A stretch of 64,000 nucleotides of DNA from Janthinobacterium sp. TND4EL3 (lineage in GTDB: Bacteria > Pseudomonadota > Gammaproteobacteria > Burkholderiales > Burkholderiaceae_D). The stretch covers positions 248,001-312,000 of the forward strand of contig NZ_FTMV01000002.1 in assembly GCF_900156175.1 (NCBI RefSeq). The letters run 5' to 3'. The position numbers and the translations under genes were made by a program. Of this stretch, positions 9,945 to 19,512 are shown piece after piece. The notes beneath the pieces were generated by a model. The model had not been told where the DNA came from. It saw only the letters and a program-made list of their open reading frames with translations, and ran no database searches. Positions within the stretch are counted from its first letter, which is position 1, and the number at the start of each line of letters is the position of its first letter.

Positions 9945-11669
9945 TTACCTGATGCGCTGATACAGGCGGAAACGCTCCACGTTATCCGTGGGGCGACGGC
10001 CCTCCCACAGCTTGATCCAGTCCGCGCCATGATGTTCGGGCAACTGTTCCCGGCTGTCCGGGATTTTGATGCTGTCTTGCAACAAGAACACGTCGCACTG
10101 CTGCTCGCCCACTTTCGCAAACGGCAGATGGCCGTAATAGGCGAACGAGGCGCGCTGGGCGGCGCCGACGTTGCTGTTGATGCATTTGCTGCCAGGAGGC
10201 AAGTTAACGGAAATCTGGTGCGCCACGCTGGCGTAGCTCTTGCTGTAGTTCAGCGGCGGCAGAAACAGGGTCATGATCAGGACCCAGATCAGGATCAGGC
10301 CGCCGGATGACAGCACCACGGCGCGCCACAGCACGGCAGGCTGGCGCGAGATGCGCCAGTGCACCAGGGCGATCCAGCCGGCCGTGGCGCCGGCGGCGAC
10401 GAAGAAGGCCAGCAGGTCCAGTTCGGGCTTGAATCCAGGCAAGAGCTTGAGTGCATTGTGGGCCTGCTGCGGCGGCCAGCCCGTCAGGATCGCGAACCAG
10501 AACAGCCACAGCACGAGGGCGCAAATGGTCAGCACCATCACGGAGAACCAGTCGATGGCGTTGATGGCGCCCCGCTTCATGGTCAGGAGGCCAAAAGCGG
10601 CCATCACGGCCAGCGGCGGCAGCAGGGGCAGCAGCTGGCTCGGCTCGGGATCGGGGTGGCACAGGCTGAGGATGGCCAGCATGGCGACGAAGGTCAGGGG
10701 CACGACGATGTGCAGCACGTGGTGCTGGCGGCGCCAGGCATACACGGCCCAGGCGGCGAATGGCCAGGCGGGCCAGAAGAACCAGATGCCGATGCGGAAG
10801 AAATATTGCAGGCTTTTCACGCTGGGTGGGCTGAACTGGCGGTAATTCCACTCCATCCACGCTTGCAGCGGCGAATGGCCGTACGGTTGCAGCAGTTCGC
10901 CGGGCAGCAGCCAGACCAGGGTCAGTGCCACGGCAACGAGCACGGCCAGCACCAGGTGGCGCGCGCTGCGCAGCAGCGGCAGGCGCAGGAAGACGCTGCA
11001 CAGCAGCATGGCAATGCTCAGCGCCGCCGGCGTGATCCAGCCGCGCGTGAGGGTCAGGCCGCCCAGCGCCAGGCCCAGCAGGGCAGCGTTGCGCACGGAC
11101 GGGCCTTCCACGTAGCGCACGGCGCGGTACAGCAGGTAGGCCATCAGGGAGACGTACAGGGCCTCGGCCGTGATGTCGTGGCTATGCTGCAGCAGGCCCA
11201 GGCAGCCCAGGTAGATGAGCACGGCGGCATCGGCCAGGGTGCGGCCGAAATCGTCGGGTTCGGGCTGGCCGCCGAAGGCCAGGCGCAGCGGCTGGGCGTC
11301 ATTGCGGCGGCCCAGGTTGAAGGCGGTGTACCAGACGGACAGGGTGCTGACGACGAAAATGCCGATGGTCGACATGCGCGCGCCAAACACGTCGCCATCG
11401 ATCCAGCCGAACAGCTTGATGGCGATGGCGCCCAGCCAGAAGGCCAGCGGACCCTCGTCGGGCAGCGACAGGCCGGCGACATTAGGCCACAGCCAGTCGT
11501 TCAGGCCGCCATGGGCCATGGTCCACATGATGCCGAAACTGGCGGCGTCATCGTTTTTCCACGGTTCGCGGCCGATCAGGCCAGGCAGGATGTACAGCAG
11601 GCCGAGCGCAAACAAGGCCCATCGTGGCAGCGCGAGTGTGGCGGCGGCGGGAAGGCGGACTGGCTTCAT
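9945..11669 (-). CDS. Membrane glycosyltransferase, ArnT/PMT-like (GT39/GT83 type)
   Basis: Polytopic membrane protein of 574 aa with about 11-12 hydrophobic segments. The first periplasmic loop contains GREPWKNDDAASFGIMW, corresponding to the acidic catalytic loop of dolichyl/undecaprenyl-phosphate-sugar mannosyl- and aminoarabinosyl-transferases. The C-terminal domain is soluble and periplasmic. It probably moves a sugar from a lipid-linked donor to lipid A or another envelope acceptor, but donor and acceptor cannot be read from sequence. The ATG at 11669 lacks a strong ribosome binding site. No arn or O-antigen genes accompany it, and it sits alone between two terminators. Confidence 0.82.
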   Translation of the reverse strand: MKPVRLPAAATLALPRWALFALGLLYILPGLIGREPWKNDDAASFGIMWTMAHGGLNDWLWPNVAGLSLPDEGPLAFWLGAIAIKLFGWIDGDVFGARMSTIGIFVVSTLSVWYTAFNLGRRNDAQPLRLAFGGQPEPDDFGRTLADAAVLIYLGCLGLLQHSHDITAEALYVSLMAYLLYRAVRYVEGPSVRNAALLGLALGGLTLTRGWITPAALSIAMLLCSVFLRLPLLRSARHLVLAVLVAVALTLVWLLPGELLQPYGHSPLQAWMEWNYRQFSPPSVKSLQYFFRIGIWFFWPAWPFAAWAVYAWRRQHHVLHIVVPLTFVAMLAILSLCHPDPEPSQLLPLLPPLAVMAAFGLLTMKRGAINAIDWFSVMVLTICALVLWLFWFAILTGWPPQQAHNALKLLPGFKPELDLLAFFVAAGATAGWIALVHWRISRQPAVLWRAVVLSSGGLILIWVLIMTLFLPPLNYSKSYASVAHQISVNLPPGSKCINSNVGAAQRASFAYYGHLPFAKVGEQQCDVFLLQDSIKIPDSREQLPEHHGADWIKLWEGRRPTDNVERFRLYQRIR

Positions 11670-11751
11670 CGATAGTCGGTATCAGAATAGTGGTAAGGAC
11701 GCGGCGAATGGCGTCAGGTATGCGCGAGTATAAAGTAAAGCGGCCAAAGAC

Positions 11752-11775
11752 AAAAAAGGCAGCCGAAGCTGCCTT
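11752..11775 (-). terminator. Terminator downstream of rpmE2
   Basis: Minus-strand reading: AAAGGCAGC, loop TTCG, GCTGCCTTT followed by further T residues. A second small hairpin (TTTGCCGC/GCGGCAAA) at 11801-11819 lies between it and the L31 stop codon. Confidence 0.8.
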
Positions 11776-11821
11776 TCTCTGGTAGCCGAAGCTGCCCTTC
11801 TTTGCCGCATAGCGGCAAAAA

Positions 11822-12091
11822 TCAGCCTGCTGCGACTGCGGTCTTCGAACCAACGGAACCGAACTTCTGACGGAACTTCTCGACGCGACCAGCGGTATCG
11901 ACGATTTTGTGCTTGCCCGTGAAGAATGGGTGCGATTCAGCCGAAACCTCGATCTTCACCAGCGGGTATTCTTTACCGTCGAGGGTGATTTTTTCGCGGG
12001 TTTGGATGGTCGAACGGGTAACGAATTTGAAATCGCACGACAGATCGTGGAAAACAACTTCGCGGTAATCTGGATGGGTATCGACTTTCAT
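11822..12091 (-). CDS. rpmE2: 50S ribosomal protein L31 type B
   Basis: Large-subunit ribosomal protein of 89 aa. The sequence [19 protein letters not shown] with the later [10 protein letters not shown] matches the type B form. It has only one cysteine and so lacks the zinc ribbon of the ordinary L31 form; in many bacteria such C-minus paralogues replace the zinc form under zinc limitation. ATG 12091 is chosen because an AGAGAGAAG box lies just upstream; the frame is open to 12124. A short inverted repeat sits in the leader directly before that box. Whether a zinc-containing paralogue exists elsewhere cannot be seen. Confidence 0.95.
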   Translation of the reverse strand: MKVDTHPDYREVVFHDLSCDFKFVTRSTIQTREKITLDGKEYPLVKIEVSAESHPFFTGKHKIVDTAGRVEKFRQKFGSVGSKTAVAAG

Positions 12092-12104
12092 GGTCTTCTC
12101 TCTA

Positions 12105-12119
12105 GTTTGGTAGCCAAAC
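12105..12119 (-). promoter_or_regulatory. Leader hairpin upstream of rpmE2
   Basis: Six-base perfect arms GTTTGG and CCAAAC with a three-base loop lie immediately before the ribosome binding site of rpmE2. It could be an mRNA stem used in translational control or an operator; neither is shown by the sequence alone. Confidence 0.35.
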
Positions 12120-12221
12120 AGCACTTCGTCGGTCGTCCTGCTTCTTGACCCGATTGCCGATCACTTGCCAGGGTTAAAATAATGCAACCGTCGATTATAT
12201 AGCGCTTTCCCATCGCAGGCA

Positions 12222-12248
12222 ATAAAAAAGCCGCTCGAAAGCGGCTTG
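12222..12248 (-). terminator. Rho-independent terminator downstream of rho
   Basis: On the minus strand GCAAGCCGCT, loop TTCG, AGCGGC followed by TTTTTTATT. It lies about 120 bases past the rho stop, with a long imperfect palindrome between. Confidence 0.8.
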
Positions 12249-12270
12249 CACCTACGTGAGAGGCGAGATA

Positions 12271-12370
12271 AAACCGTAGCGAGCAGGCCACAGTTGCGAT
12301 TGAGTAGCGGAACTGTACTTTAGTACAGTGAGCAACGGAGATCGCAAATGCGGCCGCGCAGTAGGTTTTA
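12271..12370. repeat. Imperfect inverted repeat of about 100 bp abutting the rho stop
   Basis: The left arm (12271-12319) and right arm (12321-12367) align over nearly 50 bases as imperfect complements: AAACC, GGCC, TTGCGAT and finally an almost perfect ACTGTACT/AGTACAGT around a two-base centre. The outer edge overlaps the rho stop codon. It looks like a folded mobile or REP-type element, or a large 3' hairpin in the rho mRNA. Confidence 0.55.
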
Positions 12371-13630
12371 GCCGCCTCTACGCATCATGTCGAAGAATTC
12401 GGCGTTGTTTTTGGTCGCCTTCATCTTGTCGAGAATGAACTCCATCGCCTCGATCTCGTCCATCGAGTACAGCAACTTGCGCAAAATCCAGATCTTTTGC
12501 AGTTCGTTCGGCTTGATCAGCAGTTCTTCGCGGCGGGTCCCCGATTTGTTCAGGTTAATTGCCGGATAGACACGTTTCTCGGCCAAACGGCGTTCCAGAT
12601 GCACTTCCATGTTGCCGGTACCCTTGAATTCCTCAAAGATCACGTCATCCATGCGCGAACCCGTTTCGATCAGCGCCGTGGCGATGATGGTCAGCGAGCC
12701 GCCTTCTTCGATATTGCGCGCGGCGCCGAAGAAGCGTTTTGGACGCTGCAGCGCGTTCGCGTCGACACCGCCGGTCAGCACCTTGCCGGAGGCAGGGATG
12801 ACGGTGTTGTAGGCGCGCGCCAGGCGGGTGATCGAGTCGAGCAGGATCACCACGTCTTTTTTCATTTCGACCAGGCGCTTGGCTTTTTCCAGCACCATCT
12901 CGGCTACTTGCACGTGGCGCGTGGCCGGCTCGTCGAAGGTCGAGGCGACGACTTCGCCGCGCACGGAGCGTTGCATTTCGGTAACTTCTTCCGGGCGTTC
13001 GTCGATCAGCAGCACGATCAGGGTGATGTCCGGGTGGTTGGCCGTGATCGCATGCGCGATGTGCTGCAGGATCACGGACTTGCCGGATTTCGGCGACGCC
13101 ACCAGCAGGCCGCGCTGGCCCTTGCCGATCGGGGCGATCAGGTCGATGATGCGGCCGGTGATGTTTTCCTGGCCATTCATTTCACGTTCCAGGCGCAGCG
13201 GCTCGTTCGGGTGCAGCGGCGTCAGGTTTTCAAACAGGATGCGGTGCTTCGAGGCTTCCGGCGATTCGCCGTTGACCTTGTCTACTTTGACCAGTGCGAA
13301 ATAGCGTTCGCCATCTTTCGGGGTCCGTACCTCGCCCTCGATCGAATCGCCGGTGTGCAGATTGAAGCGGCGGATTTGCGAAGGGGAGATGTAAATGTCG
13401 TCGGTGGACGCCATGTAGCTGGCGTCAGGCGAGCGCAGGAAGCCGAAGCCGTCAGGCAGCACTTCCAGGGCGCCGTCGCCGAAAATCTGTTCGCCGGACT
13501 TGGCGCGTTTTTTCAGGATAGCGAACATCAGCTCCTGTTTGCGCAAGCGGGCTGCGTTGTCAATGTCAAGACCGATCGCCATCTCAAGCAGGGCGGATAC
13601 GTGTAAGGCCTTTAGTTCGGATAAATGCAT
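12368..13630 (-). CDS. rho: Transcription termination factor Rho
   Basis: Hexameric RNA-dependent helicase/ATPase of 420 aa, the family's normal length. The N-terminal cold-shock-like RNA-binding domain includes DGFGFLRSP and [13 protein letters not shown]. Walker A is [11 protein letters not shown], Walker [17 protein letters not shown], followed by the Q- and R-loop regions ([17 protein letters not shown]-type segment). It is preceded by trxA in the same orientation, a common proteobacterial order. The gap between them (156 bases) contains a G/C-rich hairpin but no T-run, so read-through is possible. Confidence 0.98.
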   Translation of the reverse strand: MHLSELKALHVSALLEMAIGLDIDNAARLRKQELMFAILKKRAKSGEQIFGDGALEVLPDGFGFLRSPDASYMASTDDIYISPSQIRRFNLHTGDSIEGEVRTPKDGERYFALVKVDKVNGESPEASKHRILFENLTPLHPNEPLRLEREMNGQENITGRIIDLIAPIGKGQRGLLVASPKSGKSVILQHIAHAITANHPDITLIVLLIDERPEEVTEMQRSVRGEVVASTFDEPATRHVQVAEMVLEKAKRLVEMKKDVVILLDSITRLARAYNTVIPASGKVLTGGVDANALQRPKRFFGAARNIEEGGSLTIIATALIETGSRMDDVIFEEFKGTGNMEVHLERRLAEKRVYPAINLNKSGTRREELLIKPNELQKIWILRKLLYSMDEIEAMEFILDKMKATKNNAEFFDMMRRGG

Positions 13631-13750
13631 ATGTGTTGAGTGTCCCGAGACGGGATGTAAAGGTAGGGGAGGGGACTGCGTGGCGTTGATTAATTATTGG
13701 GGAAGCTTGTGCACGAATGGTACGAAAGCCGCTTCCCGGTCTATCCAATC

Positions 13751-13778
13751 AGGCGGCGCTGCGGGCGCAGCGCTGCCT
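13751..13778. repeat. GC-rich stem-loop between trxA and rho
   Basis: Arms AGGCGGCGCTGCG and CGCAGCGCTGCCT (one mismatch) lie about 10 bases after the trxA stop. No T-run follows on either strand, so it may be an attenuator, an mRNA 3' stabiliser or a weak terminator. Confidence 0.5.
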
Positions 13779-13786
13779 ATCATACA

Positions 13787-14113
13787 TTAAATGTTGCTGT
13801 CGACGAAAGCGGTCAACTGGCCCTTGGCCATGGCGCCCACTTTTTGCGCTGCCGCGACGCCATCCTTGAACAGGATCAGGGTCGGAATGCCGCGGATGCC
13901 GAACTTGGCAGGCACTGCCTGGTTGGCGTCCACGTCCATCTTGGCGATCACGATGCGGCCAGCGTACTCCTTGGCGACTTCTTCCAGGATCGGTGCGATG
14001 GCCTTGCAGGGACCGCACCACTCCGCCCAGAAGTCCACCAGGACGGGCAAGTCGGATTTCAGGACGTCTGCTTCAAAAGATGCATCGCTAATGTGTTTGA
14101 TATTTTCGCTCAT
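13787..14113 (-). CDS. trxA: Thioredoxin 1
   Basis: Cytosolic disulfide reductase of 108 aa, standard length, with the active site WCGPC (Cys33, Cys36), the VDFWAEW lead-in and the cis-proline segment [14 protein letters not shown] 14113 follows a GAGGAAA box; the frame is open to 14140. It lies upstream of rho in the same orientation. Confidence 0.97.
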   Translation of the reverse strand: MSENIKHISDASFEADVLKSDLPVLVDFWAEWCGPCKAIAPILEEVAKEYAGRIVIAKMDVDANQAVPAKFGIRGIPTLILFKDGVAAAQKVGAMAKGQLTAFVDSNI

Positions 14114-14398
14114 ATTTTCCTCAAATGAGGGTGGGATCAATAATGCCTGGAATTAACCATACGCTGGTTCGCCATCCATGCTTCCTGGAATGCAGCTAGC
14201 AGATGGGTGCAATGGGCACGACTTCAATGTTCTTGGAAGGTGCGACCAGAGGTATGCAGGCGGGGATGGCTGAAATAATAACCCATTTTTTCAAAGCGTG
14301 GCGATTATTGCAGAAAAACTTGAGGCAGATCGACCGCGCGCACGCCGGCAGGGCGGCAAAGCCGCATGCCTGCTGGCCTGCAGCCCTGCCGGTGGCCC

Positions 14399-14866
14399 TT
14401 ATCGCGCTTGCGCGCTCGACAGGCGCGCCGTGTGCTGCAGTTGCATGTTCACCATGAGCTGCAATTCCGCGCTCTCCATCGGCTTGCGGAAGGTGCCTAA
14501 TATATACAGGCCATTGGCCACGGCCAGGCGCTCGGCGGCCAGGCGCACGGCCGAATGCAGGCCGGACAGCAGCACGACGCCGCCGCGGAAGCCGTTGTCG
14601 GCTGCCATGCGCAAAAATTCGATGCCGTCGATGTCGGGCATGGACAGGTCGCAGATGAGCAGGTCGGGCTGATGCTGCTTCAGGGTCGCCAGCGCCTGTT
14701 CGCTGTGCGATTCGCAGCGGATGTCGAATTGCCCCAGCTGTTCCAGCATGTCGCTGAGCACGTCGAGCATGAAGACGTCGTCGTCGAGCAGCAGCACGCG
14801 CAGGGGCGCCAGGCCCGCTTCGTCCTGGGCCTGGGCCTCAGTATGTGGATTAGATACATTATTCAT
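14399..14866 (-). CDS. Single-domain response regulator
   Basis: Receiver-only protein of 155 aa with DDD at 28-30 and the acceptor Asp73 (LLICDLSMPD). In the usual switch-lysine region the sequence reads LGTFRKPMES. A variable 20-residue N-terminal tail precedes the domain. ATG 14866 has an AAGGA box; the frame is open to 14902. It lies 78 bases downstream of the giant hybrid kinase in the same orientation, so it is probably co-transcribed and a phosphorelay target, by inference. Confidence 0.85.
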   Translation of the reverse strand: MNNVSNPHTEAQAQDEAGLAPLRVLLLDDDVFMLDVLSDMLEQLGQFDIRCESHSEQALATLKQHQPDLLICDLSMPDIDGIEFLRMAADNGFRGGVVLLSGLHSAVRLAAERLAVANGLYILGTFRKPMESAELQLMVNMQLQHTARLSSAQAR

Positions 14867-14944
14867 CGTGATGTCCTTCTGTTCCTGGTTTGTATGCGGC
14901 ATCGTGGTTGATGCCGGTGCCTTGCCGCAACGCGCTGGCGATGG

Positions 14945-17900
14945 CTAGTCGTCATTGGCAAAGCTGGTGTTGTTCATGATTTCTTCGGTAATCTGTTCGA
15001 GCAGCGGCCACAGGCGCGTGACGATGCGCCGCGCCTGCTCGGCTTCCTCGGCCGGCTTGCCTGGGGGCAGGGTTTCCAGGCTGTGGCACAGTTCGGCCAG
15101 GCCCAGCGCACCCACCGTGCGCGCCGACGACTTGATGCGGTGGCCCAGTTCGCGTACCTGGCCTACGTCGCCGCGCGCCAGGGCCGCGTCGATGTCGGCA
15201 AAGCCATCCTGCGTCGTCTGCAGGAACTTGAAGGCGAATTTGCGCACCTTTTGCGGGTTGTAGCCCAGTAACTTTGCCAGGATGGACAGGTCGATCACCT
15301 GCGGGTCGCCGGCCAGCGTCGTCTTGAAGGCGGGCGCGGCGCGGGTGCGCGCCGGAGGCGGCGGCGTGTCGCGCGCCGGCAGCCAGCTGGCGATGGTCTG
15401 GTACATCATGGCCGGCTGGATGGGCTTGGAAATGAAATCGTCCATGCCCGCGTCCAGGCAGCGCACGCGGTCTTCGCTGGTGGCCGTGGCCGTCATGGCC
15501 AGCACGCGCAAATGGGCCAGCTGCGGGTCGGCGCGGATGTGGCGCGTGGCCTGCAAGCCATCCATCAGCGGCATCTGCACGTCCATCAGCACGCAGTCGA
15601 ACTGTGTCTGGCGCAGCAAATCGAGCGCTTCCTCGCCATTGTTGGCCAGGCACACGGAGGCGCCCGCCTCCTCCAGCAATTCCAGCGCCACCTGCTGATT
15701 GAATGTGTTGTCTTCCACCAGCAGGATGCGCGCATGCTTGAGCGTGCGCATCACCAGGGCCGCGTCGGCGCTGGCGCGCATGGCGGCCGCCGTCTGCACC
15801 ATGCTGTCGAGCATGGCCGGCGCCGCCTGGTCGGAAATACCCAGGTTGGCCGTGAACCAGAAGGTGCTGCCGGCGCCCGGGCGGCTGTCGACGCCCACGT
15901 CGCCGCCCATCAGCTGGGCCAGCTGCTTGCAGATGGCCAGGCCCAGGCCCGTGCCGCCGTACTCGCGCGTGGTGGAGGTATCGGCTTGCTGGAAGGACTG
16001 GAACAGCTTGCTCATTTCGTCCTGCGACAGGCCGATGCCGTGGTCGCACACTTCAAAGCGCACCAGGCAGTGCCTGGCGTCCGCCACCACCTTGTGCACT
16101 TTCACGGTGATGCTGCCCTGTTCGCTGAACTTGATGGCGTTATTGGCGTAGTTGATCAGCACTTGCCCCAAGCGCAGCGGGTCGCCCACGAGCACGGCCG
16201 GCAATTGCGGATCGATTTCAAACAGCAGTTCCAGGTTCTTGCCGGCGGCGCGCGGCGCCACCACCGTCATCAGCGTTTGCACGACATGGTCGAAACTGAA
16301 GTTGACGCGCTCGATTTCCAGCTTGCCCGCCTCGATCTTCGAGATGTCGAGGATGTCGTCGATGATGCCCAGCAAGTGTTCGCCGGCAAAGCGGATTTTT
16401 TCCAGGTAATCGCGCTGGCGCGGTTCCAGGTCCGTTTTCAGGGCCAGATAGGCCATGCCGATCACGCCATTCATCGGCGTGCGGATTTCATGGCTCATGT
16501 TGGCCAGGAATTGTCCCTTCGCCAGGCTCGCCTCTTCGGCCACCTGCTTGGCCTGGTCCAGCTGCTCCGTGCGCTGCGCCACGCGCTCTTCCAGATGCTC
16601 ATTGAGCTCGCGCAAGGCGCTCTCGCTGCGCTTGTGATACGTGATGTCCGTCAGGCTGGCCACCACCATGCCCACCTTGCCGTATTCATCGCGGATGGCC
16701 TCGGTATTTACGGACAGCCACGACAGGCTGCCGTCGGGCTGCTGCACGCCCATCAGCACGTCGCGCATGGCGACACCGGTCGACAGGGTGATGTGCACGG
16801 GATGGCTGCGCTGGTCGAAGGCGGAACCGTCTTCGCGGATGGCTTGCCACAGGCTGTTGCCGGCCGGACTGGCGGCCAGCATGCGCTCGGCGGCGGCATT
16901 GCTTTCCAGGATATGGCCGTGGCTGTCCTGCACCACCAGGCCGTTGGTGACGGCGCCGAACACGGAGGCCATGCGCTGGCTCGAGTTCGACAGGGCGATC
17001 GACGCCTGGCGCCGCTCCGTGATGTCGGTAATCATCGCCAGCGTGCCGCCCGGTTCACCGTTCTCCGACTGGATGCTGGTGCTCGACAGCAAGCCCCACA
17101 GGCTGGACAAGTCCTTGCGGAAGAAGCGGAAGTCGACCTGGTCCGGCTGGCTGGCCAGGCTGCCGTGGCTGGCCAGGCGCCGCTGCATCAGCAGCTGGCT
17201 GTCGCGGTCCATGAAGTCGAGCATGGGACGGTTCAGCATTTCCTGCACCGTGTAGCCCAGCATGTGCGCCATCTTCGGGTTGACGAAAGTGGTCTTGCCG
17301 TCCGCATCCGTCATCCAGATGCCCTCGGCCGCCGTCTGCACGATGAGGCGGTAGCGTTCCGAGCTGGCGTGCAGGGCTTCCTCGGCGCGCTGGCGCTGCG
17401 TCATGTCGCGCAGCGAGACGATGGAAAACACTTGCCCGGCCATGCGCAGCGGTGACAGGCTGACCTTGGCGGGAAAGTGCGTGCCGTCGCGGCGGCGCGC
17501 CATCATCACCCTGCCGGGCAGGCTGTGCCGCGCTTGCGGGTCGCCGGCCGAGTGGCTGTCCGTGCTTTCCGGCACCAGTTGCTCCAGCGACATGCCCATC
17601 AGTTCGGCCAGCGGGTAGCCGAAGCAGCGCGCGCCGATCTGGTTGGCGTAATGCACCTTGCCATCCACATCGGCCACCAGCATGGCTTCGGGCGCCGCTT
17701 CGAGCATGGAGCGCATGCGCGATTCCTCGTCCAGCTTGCGCTCGCTGATATCGCAGACGATGCCGCTGGCCTGGGTGGCGGCGCCATCGGAAGCGCGCGT
17801 CAGCACGGCGCCGCGCGCCAGCAGCCAGCGCCAGTGGCCGTCGCTGTGGCGCAGGCGGAATTCGCAGTTGAAGGTGCCCGGCGCCTGGCCGTCGAAATGC

Positions 17901-18409
17901 TGGCGAAACGCCAGGCTCAGGCGCGCGCGGTCGTCGCGGTGTACTTCGGCCAGCCAGTCGGCCAGCGTGTGTTCAAGCCGGGCTTGCCTATCGCCCAGCA
18001 TGTCCTGGTACAGGGAAGAAAACAGCAGCTGGTCGGACTGGCGCTGCCAGGTCCAGGCGGCCATGGCCGCGCCACGCAAGGCTTGCGGCGCATGCGCTCC
18101 GGCAACGTTGTCCGCTGGCGCTTGCGCGCCATGCAATTGCCGCCGCAGGCGCCACGCTTGCCAGCACGCCCATCCCGCCAGGGCCGTGGCGCTGGCCGCT
18201 GCATACGGCCACAGCAGCACATGCGCCGCCGCCGGCACGGCCGCCTGCGCCAGCACCGGCAGGGACAGGGGAATGCCGGCCGCGAGCATCGTACGCGCGA
18301 GCCTGCGCAACGCACGGCGCCGGGGGCGTGGTGCGCTGGAACTCGTGTGGCGGCAATACGACAAATGCATCCCTTTCTGGGGCGTGATTGGACTAGGCTG
18401 GCAGTACAT
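14945..18409 (-). CDS. Membrane hybrid histidine kinase, four PAS domains, REC and HPt
   Basis: Multi-step phosphorelay sensor of up to 1154 aa. Order: two hydrophobic segments near residues 40-85, four consecutive PAS/PAC units (the last ending [15 protein letters not shown]), a coiled coil, HisKA with [11 protein letters not shown] (His near 640), HATPase_c with [13 protein letters not shown], a receiver with [12 protein letters not shown] (Asp near 940) and a C-terminal HPt with [11 protein letters not shown] (His near 1090). The start is uncertain: ATG 18409 gives the longest form, while ATG 18370 (39 bases in) also precedes the first membrane segment and follows AAAGGG. The receiver gene just downstream is the likely final acceptor. 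The signal cannot be read; stacked PAS domains suggest cytoplasmic redox or ligand sensing. Confidence 0.9.
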   Translation of the reverse strand: MYCQPSPITPQKGMHLSYCRHTSSSAPRPRRRALRRLARTMLAAGIPLSLPVLAQAAVPAAAHVLLWPYAAASATALAGWACWQAWRLRRQLHGAQAPADNVAGAHAPQALRGAAMAAWTWQRQSDQLLFSSLYQDMLGDRQARLEHTLADWLAEVHRDDRARLSLAFRQHFDGQAPGTFNCEFRLRHSDGHWRWLLARGAVLTRASDGAATQASGIVCDISERKLDEESRMRSMLEAAPEAMLVADVDGKVHYANQIGARCFGYPLAELMGMSLEQLVPESTDSHSAGDPQARHSLPGRVMMARRRDGTHFPAKVSLSPLRMAGQVFSIVSLRDMTQRQRAEEALHASSERYRLIVQTAAEGIWMTDADGKTTFVNPKMAHMLGYTVQEMLNRPMLDFMDRDSQLLMQRRLASHGSLASQPDQVDFRFFRKDLSSLWGLLSSTSIQSENGEPGGTLAMITDITERRQASIALSNSSQRMASVFGAVTNGLVVQDSHGHILESNAAAERMLAASPAGNSLWQAIREDGSAFDQRSHPVHITLSTGVAMRDVLMGVQQPDGSLSWLSVNTEAIRDEYGKVGMVVASLTDITYHKRSESALRELNEHLEERVAQRTEQLDQAKQVAEEASLAKGQFLANMSHEIRTPMNGVIGMAYLALKTDLEPRQRDYLEKIRFAGEHLLGIIDDILDISKIEAGKLEIERVNFSFDHVVQTLMTVVAPRAAGKNLELLFEIDPQLPAVLVGDPLRLGQVLINYANNAIKFSEQGSITVKVHKVVADARHCLVRFEVCDHGIGLSQDEMSKLFQSFQQADTSTTREYGGTGLGLAICKQLAQLMGGDVGVDSRPGAGSTFWFTANLGISDQAAPAMLDSMVQTAAAMRASADAALVMRTLKHARILLVEDNTFNQQVALELLEEAGASVCLANNGEEALDLLRQTQFDCVLMDVQMPLMDGLQATRHIRADPQLAHLRVLAMTATATSEDRVRCLDAGMDDFISKPIQPAMMYQTIASWLPARDTPPPPARTRAAPAFKTTLAGDPQVIDLSILAKLLGYNPQKVRKFAFKFLQTTQDGFADIDAALARGDVGQVRELGHRIKSSARTVGALGLAELCHSLETLPPGKPAEEAEQARRIVTRLWPLLEQITEEIMNNTSFANDD

Positions 18410-18612
18410 GACGCGCGCGCGAACAAACGCCTGCGGCGCTTTCTGGCGGCAACTATAGCATCGAATATTTAGTCGGAGTAGTTAAGTTCAGAAACGGCCA
18501 AAACGGGATTTTTTTTGCCCCGAAATGGCTGTTTTTTCTGCGATCCGGTGAGAATTCGTGAGAAAGTTTGCGTGAAATCGTGCTATTGAATCAGCCGGTT
18601 TTTCAGCGGCTC

Positions 18613-19332
18613 TCAGCTAAAGCTGCCGGCGAACTGATAGCGGTGTCCTGGATGCCACATGGTGGCGATCGAGGCGATCCTGCCGCCCGAGCGCGTCTGG
18701 CGGCGCAGCACCAGGCAAGGCTGCTTGGTGTCGATGGCCAGCATTTCGGCGATGTCGCGCGGCGCCGACAGCGCCTCGATGCTGTAGGTGGCGCCTTGCA
18801 GGGGCGCGGCGGCCATCAGGTATTCGTTCGGCGTGATGCTGGAAAAATCCTGCGTCATGTAGTCGGGCGCGCACTCGGGGTTGACCCAGCGGTCTTCCAC
18901 CTGGATCGGCACGCCGTTTTCGAAATGCACGATCAGCGAGTGGAACAGCGGGTGCTCGGCGGCCAGGCCGAATTGCTTGCCCAGTAAATCGGTGGCCTTG
19001 GTGCGTTCCAGCAATTGCAGGCTGCTGCGGTGGATATGCCCGCGCGCGCGCACTTCATCGGCGATACTCTTGATTTCCAACAAGGTCGCCTGGTATTTTT
19101 GCTGCGCCACATAGGTGCCGGAACCCTGGCGCCGCGTCAGTATTTGTTCGCTCGTCAGCTCGCGCACGGCGCGGTTGACCGTCATGCGCGAGACGCCGAA
19201 CTGCTTCACCAGGGCTTGCTCGGAGGGAATTACGTCGCCTTCCTTCCAGCGCCCGGCAGCGATGCCGGCCAGCAGAAAATCCTTGATGCGCTGGAAAATG
19301 GGCGTATTTTCCTGGGTATTGTGATCGTCCAA
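18613..19332 (-). CDS. hutC: GntR/UTRA-family repressor, HutC-like
   Basis: Transcriptional regulator of 239 aa with an N-terminal winged helix (IPSEQALVKQFGVSRMTVNRAVRELTSEQIL) and a C-terminal UTRA effector domain (VEDRWVNPECAPDY, PLQGATYSIEALSAP). These match HutC, the urocanate-responsive repressor of histidine catabolism. I prefer a TTG start at 19332 because GGAG lies eight bases upstream; a GTG at 19398 gives 22 extra residues. Unusually it is 8 kb from the hut operon, next to ada. A HutC-type dyad lies in the hutU promoter, supporting the assignment. Confidence 0.85.
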   Translation of the reverse strand: MDDHNTQENTPIFQRIKDFLLAGIAAGRWKEGDVIPSEQALVKQFGVSRMTVNRAVRELTSEQILTRRQGSGTYVAQQKYQATLLEIKSIADEVRARGHIHRSSLQLLERTKATDLLGKQFGLAAEHPLFHSLIVHFENGVPIQVEDRWVNPECAPDYMTQDFSSITPNEYLMAAAPLQGATYSIEALSAPRDIAEMLAIDTKQPCLVLRRQTRSGGRIASIATMWHPGHRYQFAGSFS

Positions 19333-19512
19333 TGCGTTTTCTCCGGGGCGCGGGCAGGGCGCGCCGCCGGCTGGAGGCGCGATGGCCGATTTTAGCACCG
19401 AGCAAGGCGGGCGCCGCCAGCCTTTTTTGAATTCAAAAGCAAGCGCCGGAGTGTGGCGCCGGCCGGCACTGGCTATGCTGGCGACATACTATTGACCTGC
19501 ACGGAGTTCGCC

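Noticed and set aside
14203..14457. 84-codon frame upstream of trxA on the plus strand
   Set aside because: Overlaps the response-regulator gene on the opposite strand, no ribosome site, no family.
18499..18531. Hairpin-like sequence between hutC and the large kinase
   Set aside because: Arms pair only around a 3x3 internal loop, and the T-run lies inside the loop, so it is not a convincing terminator.
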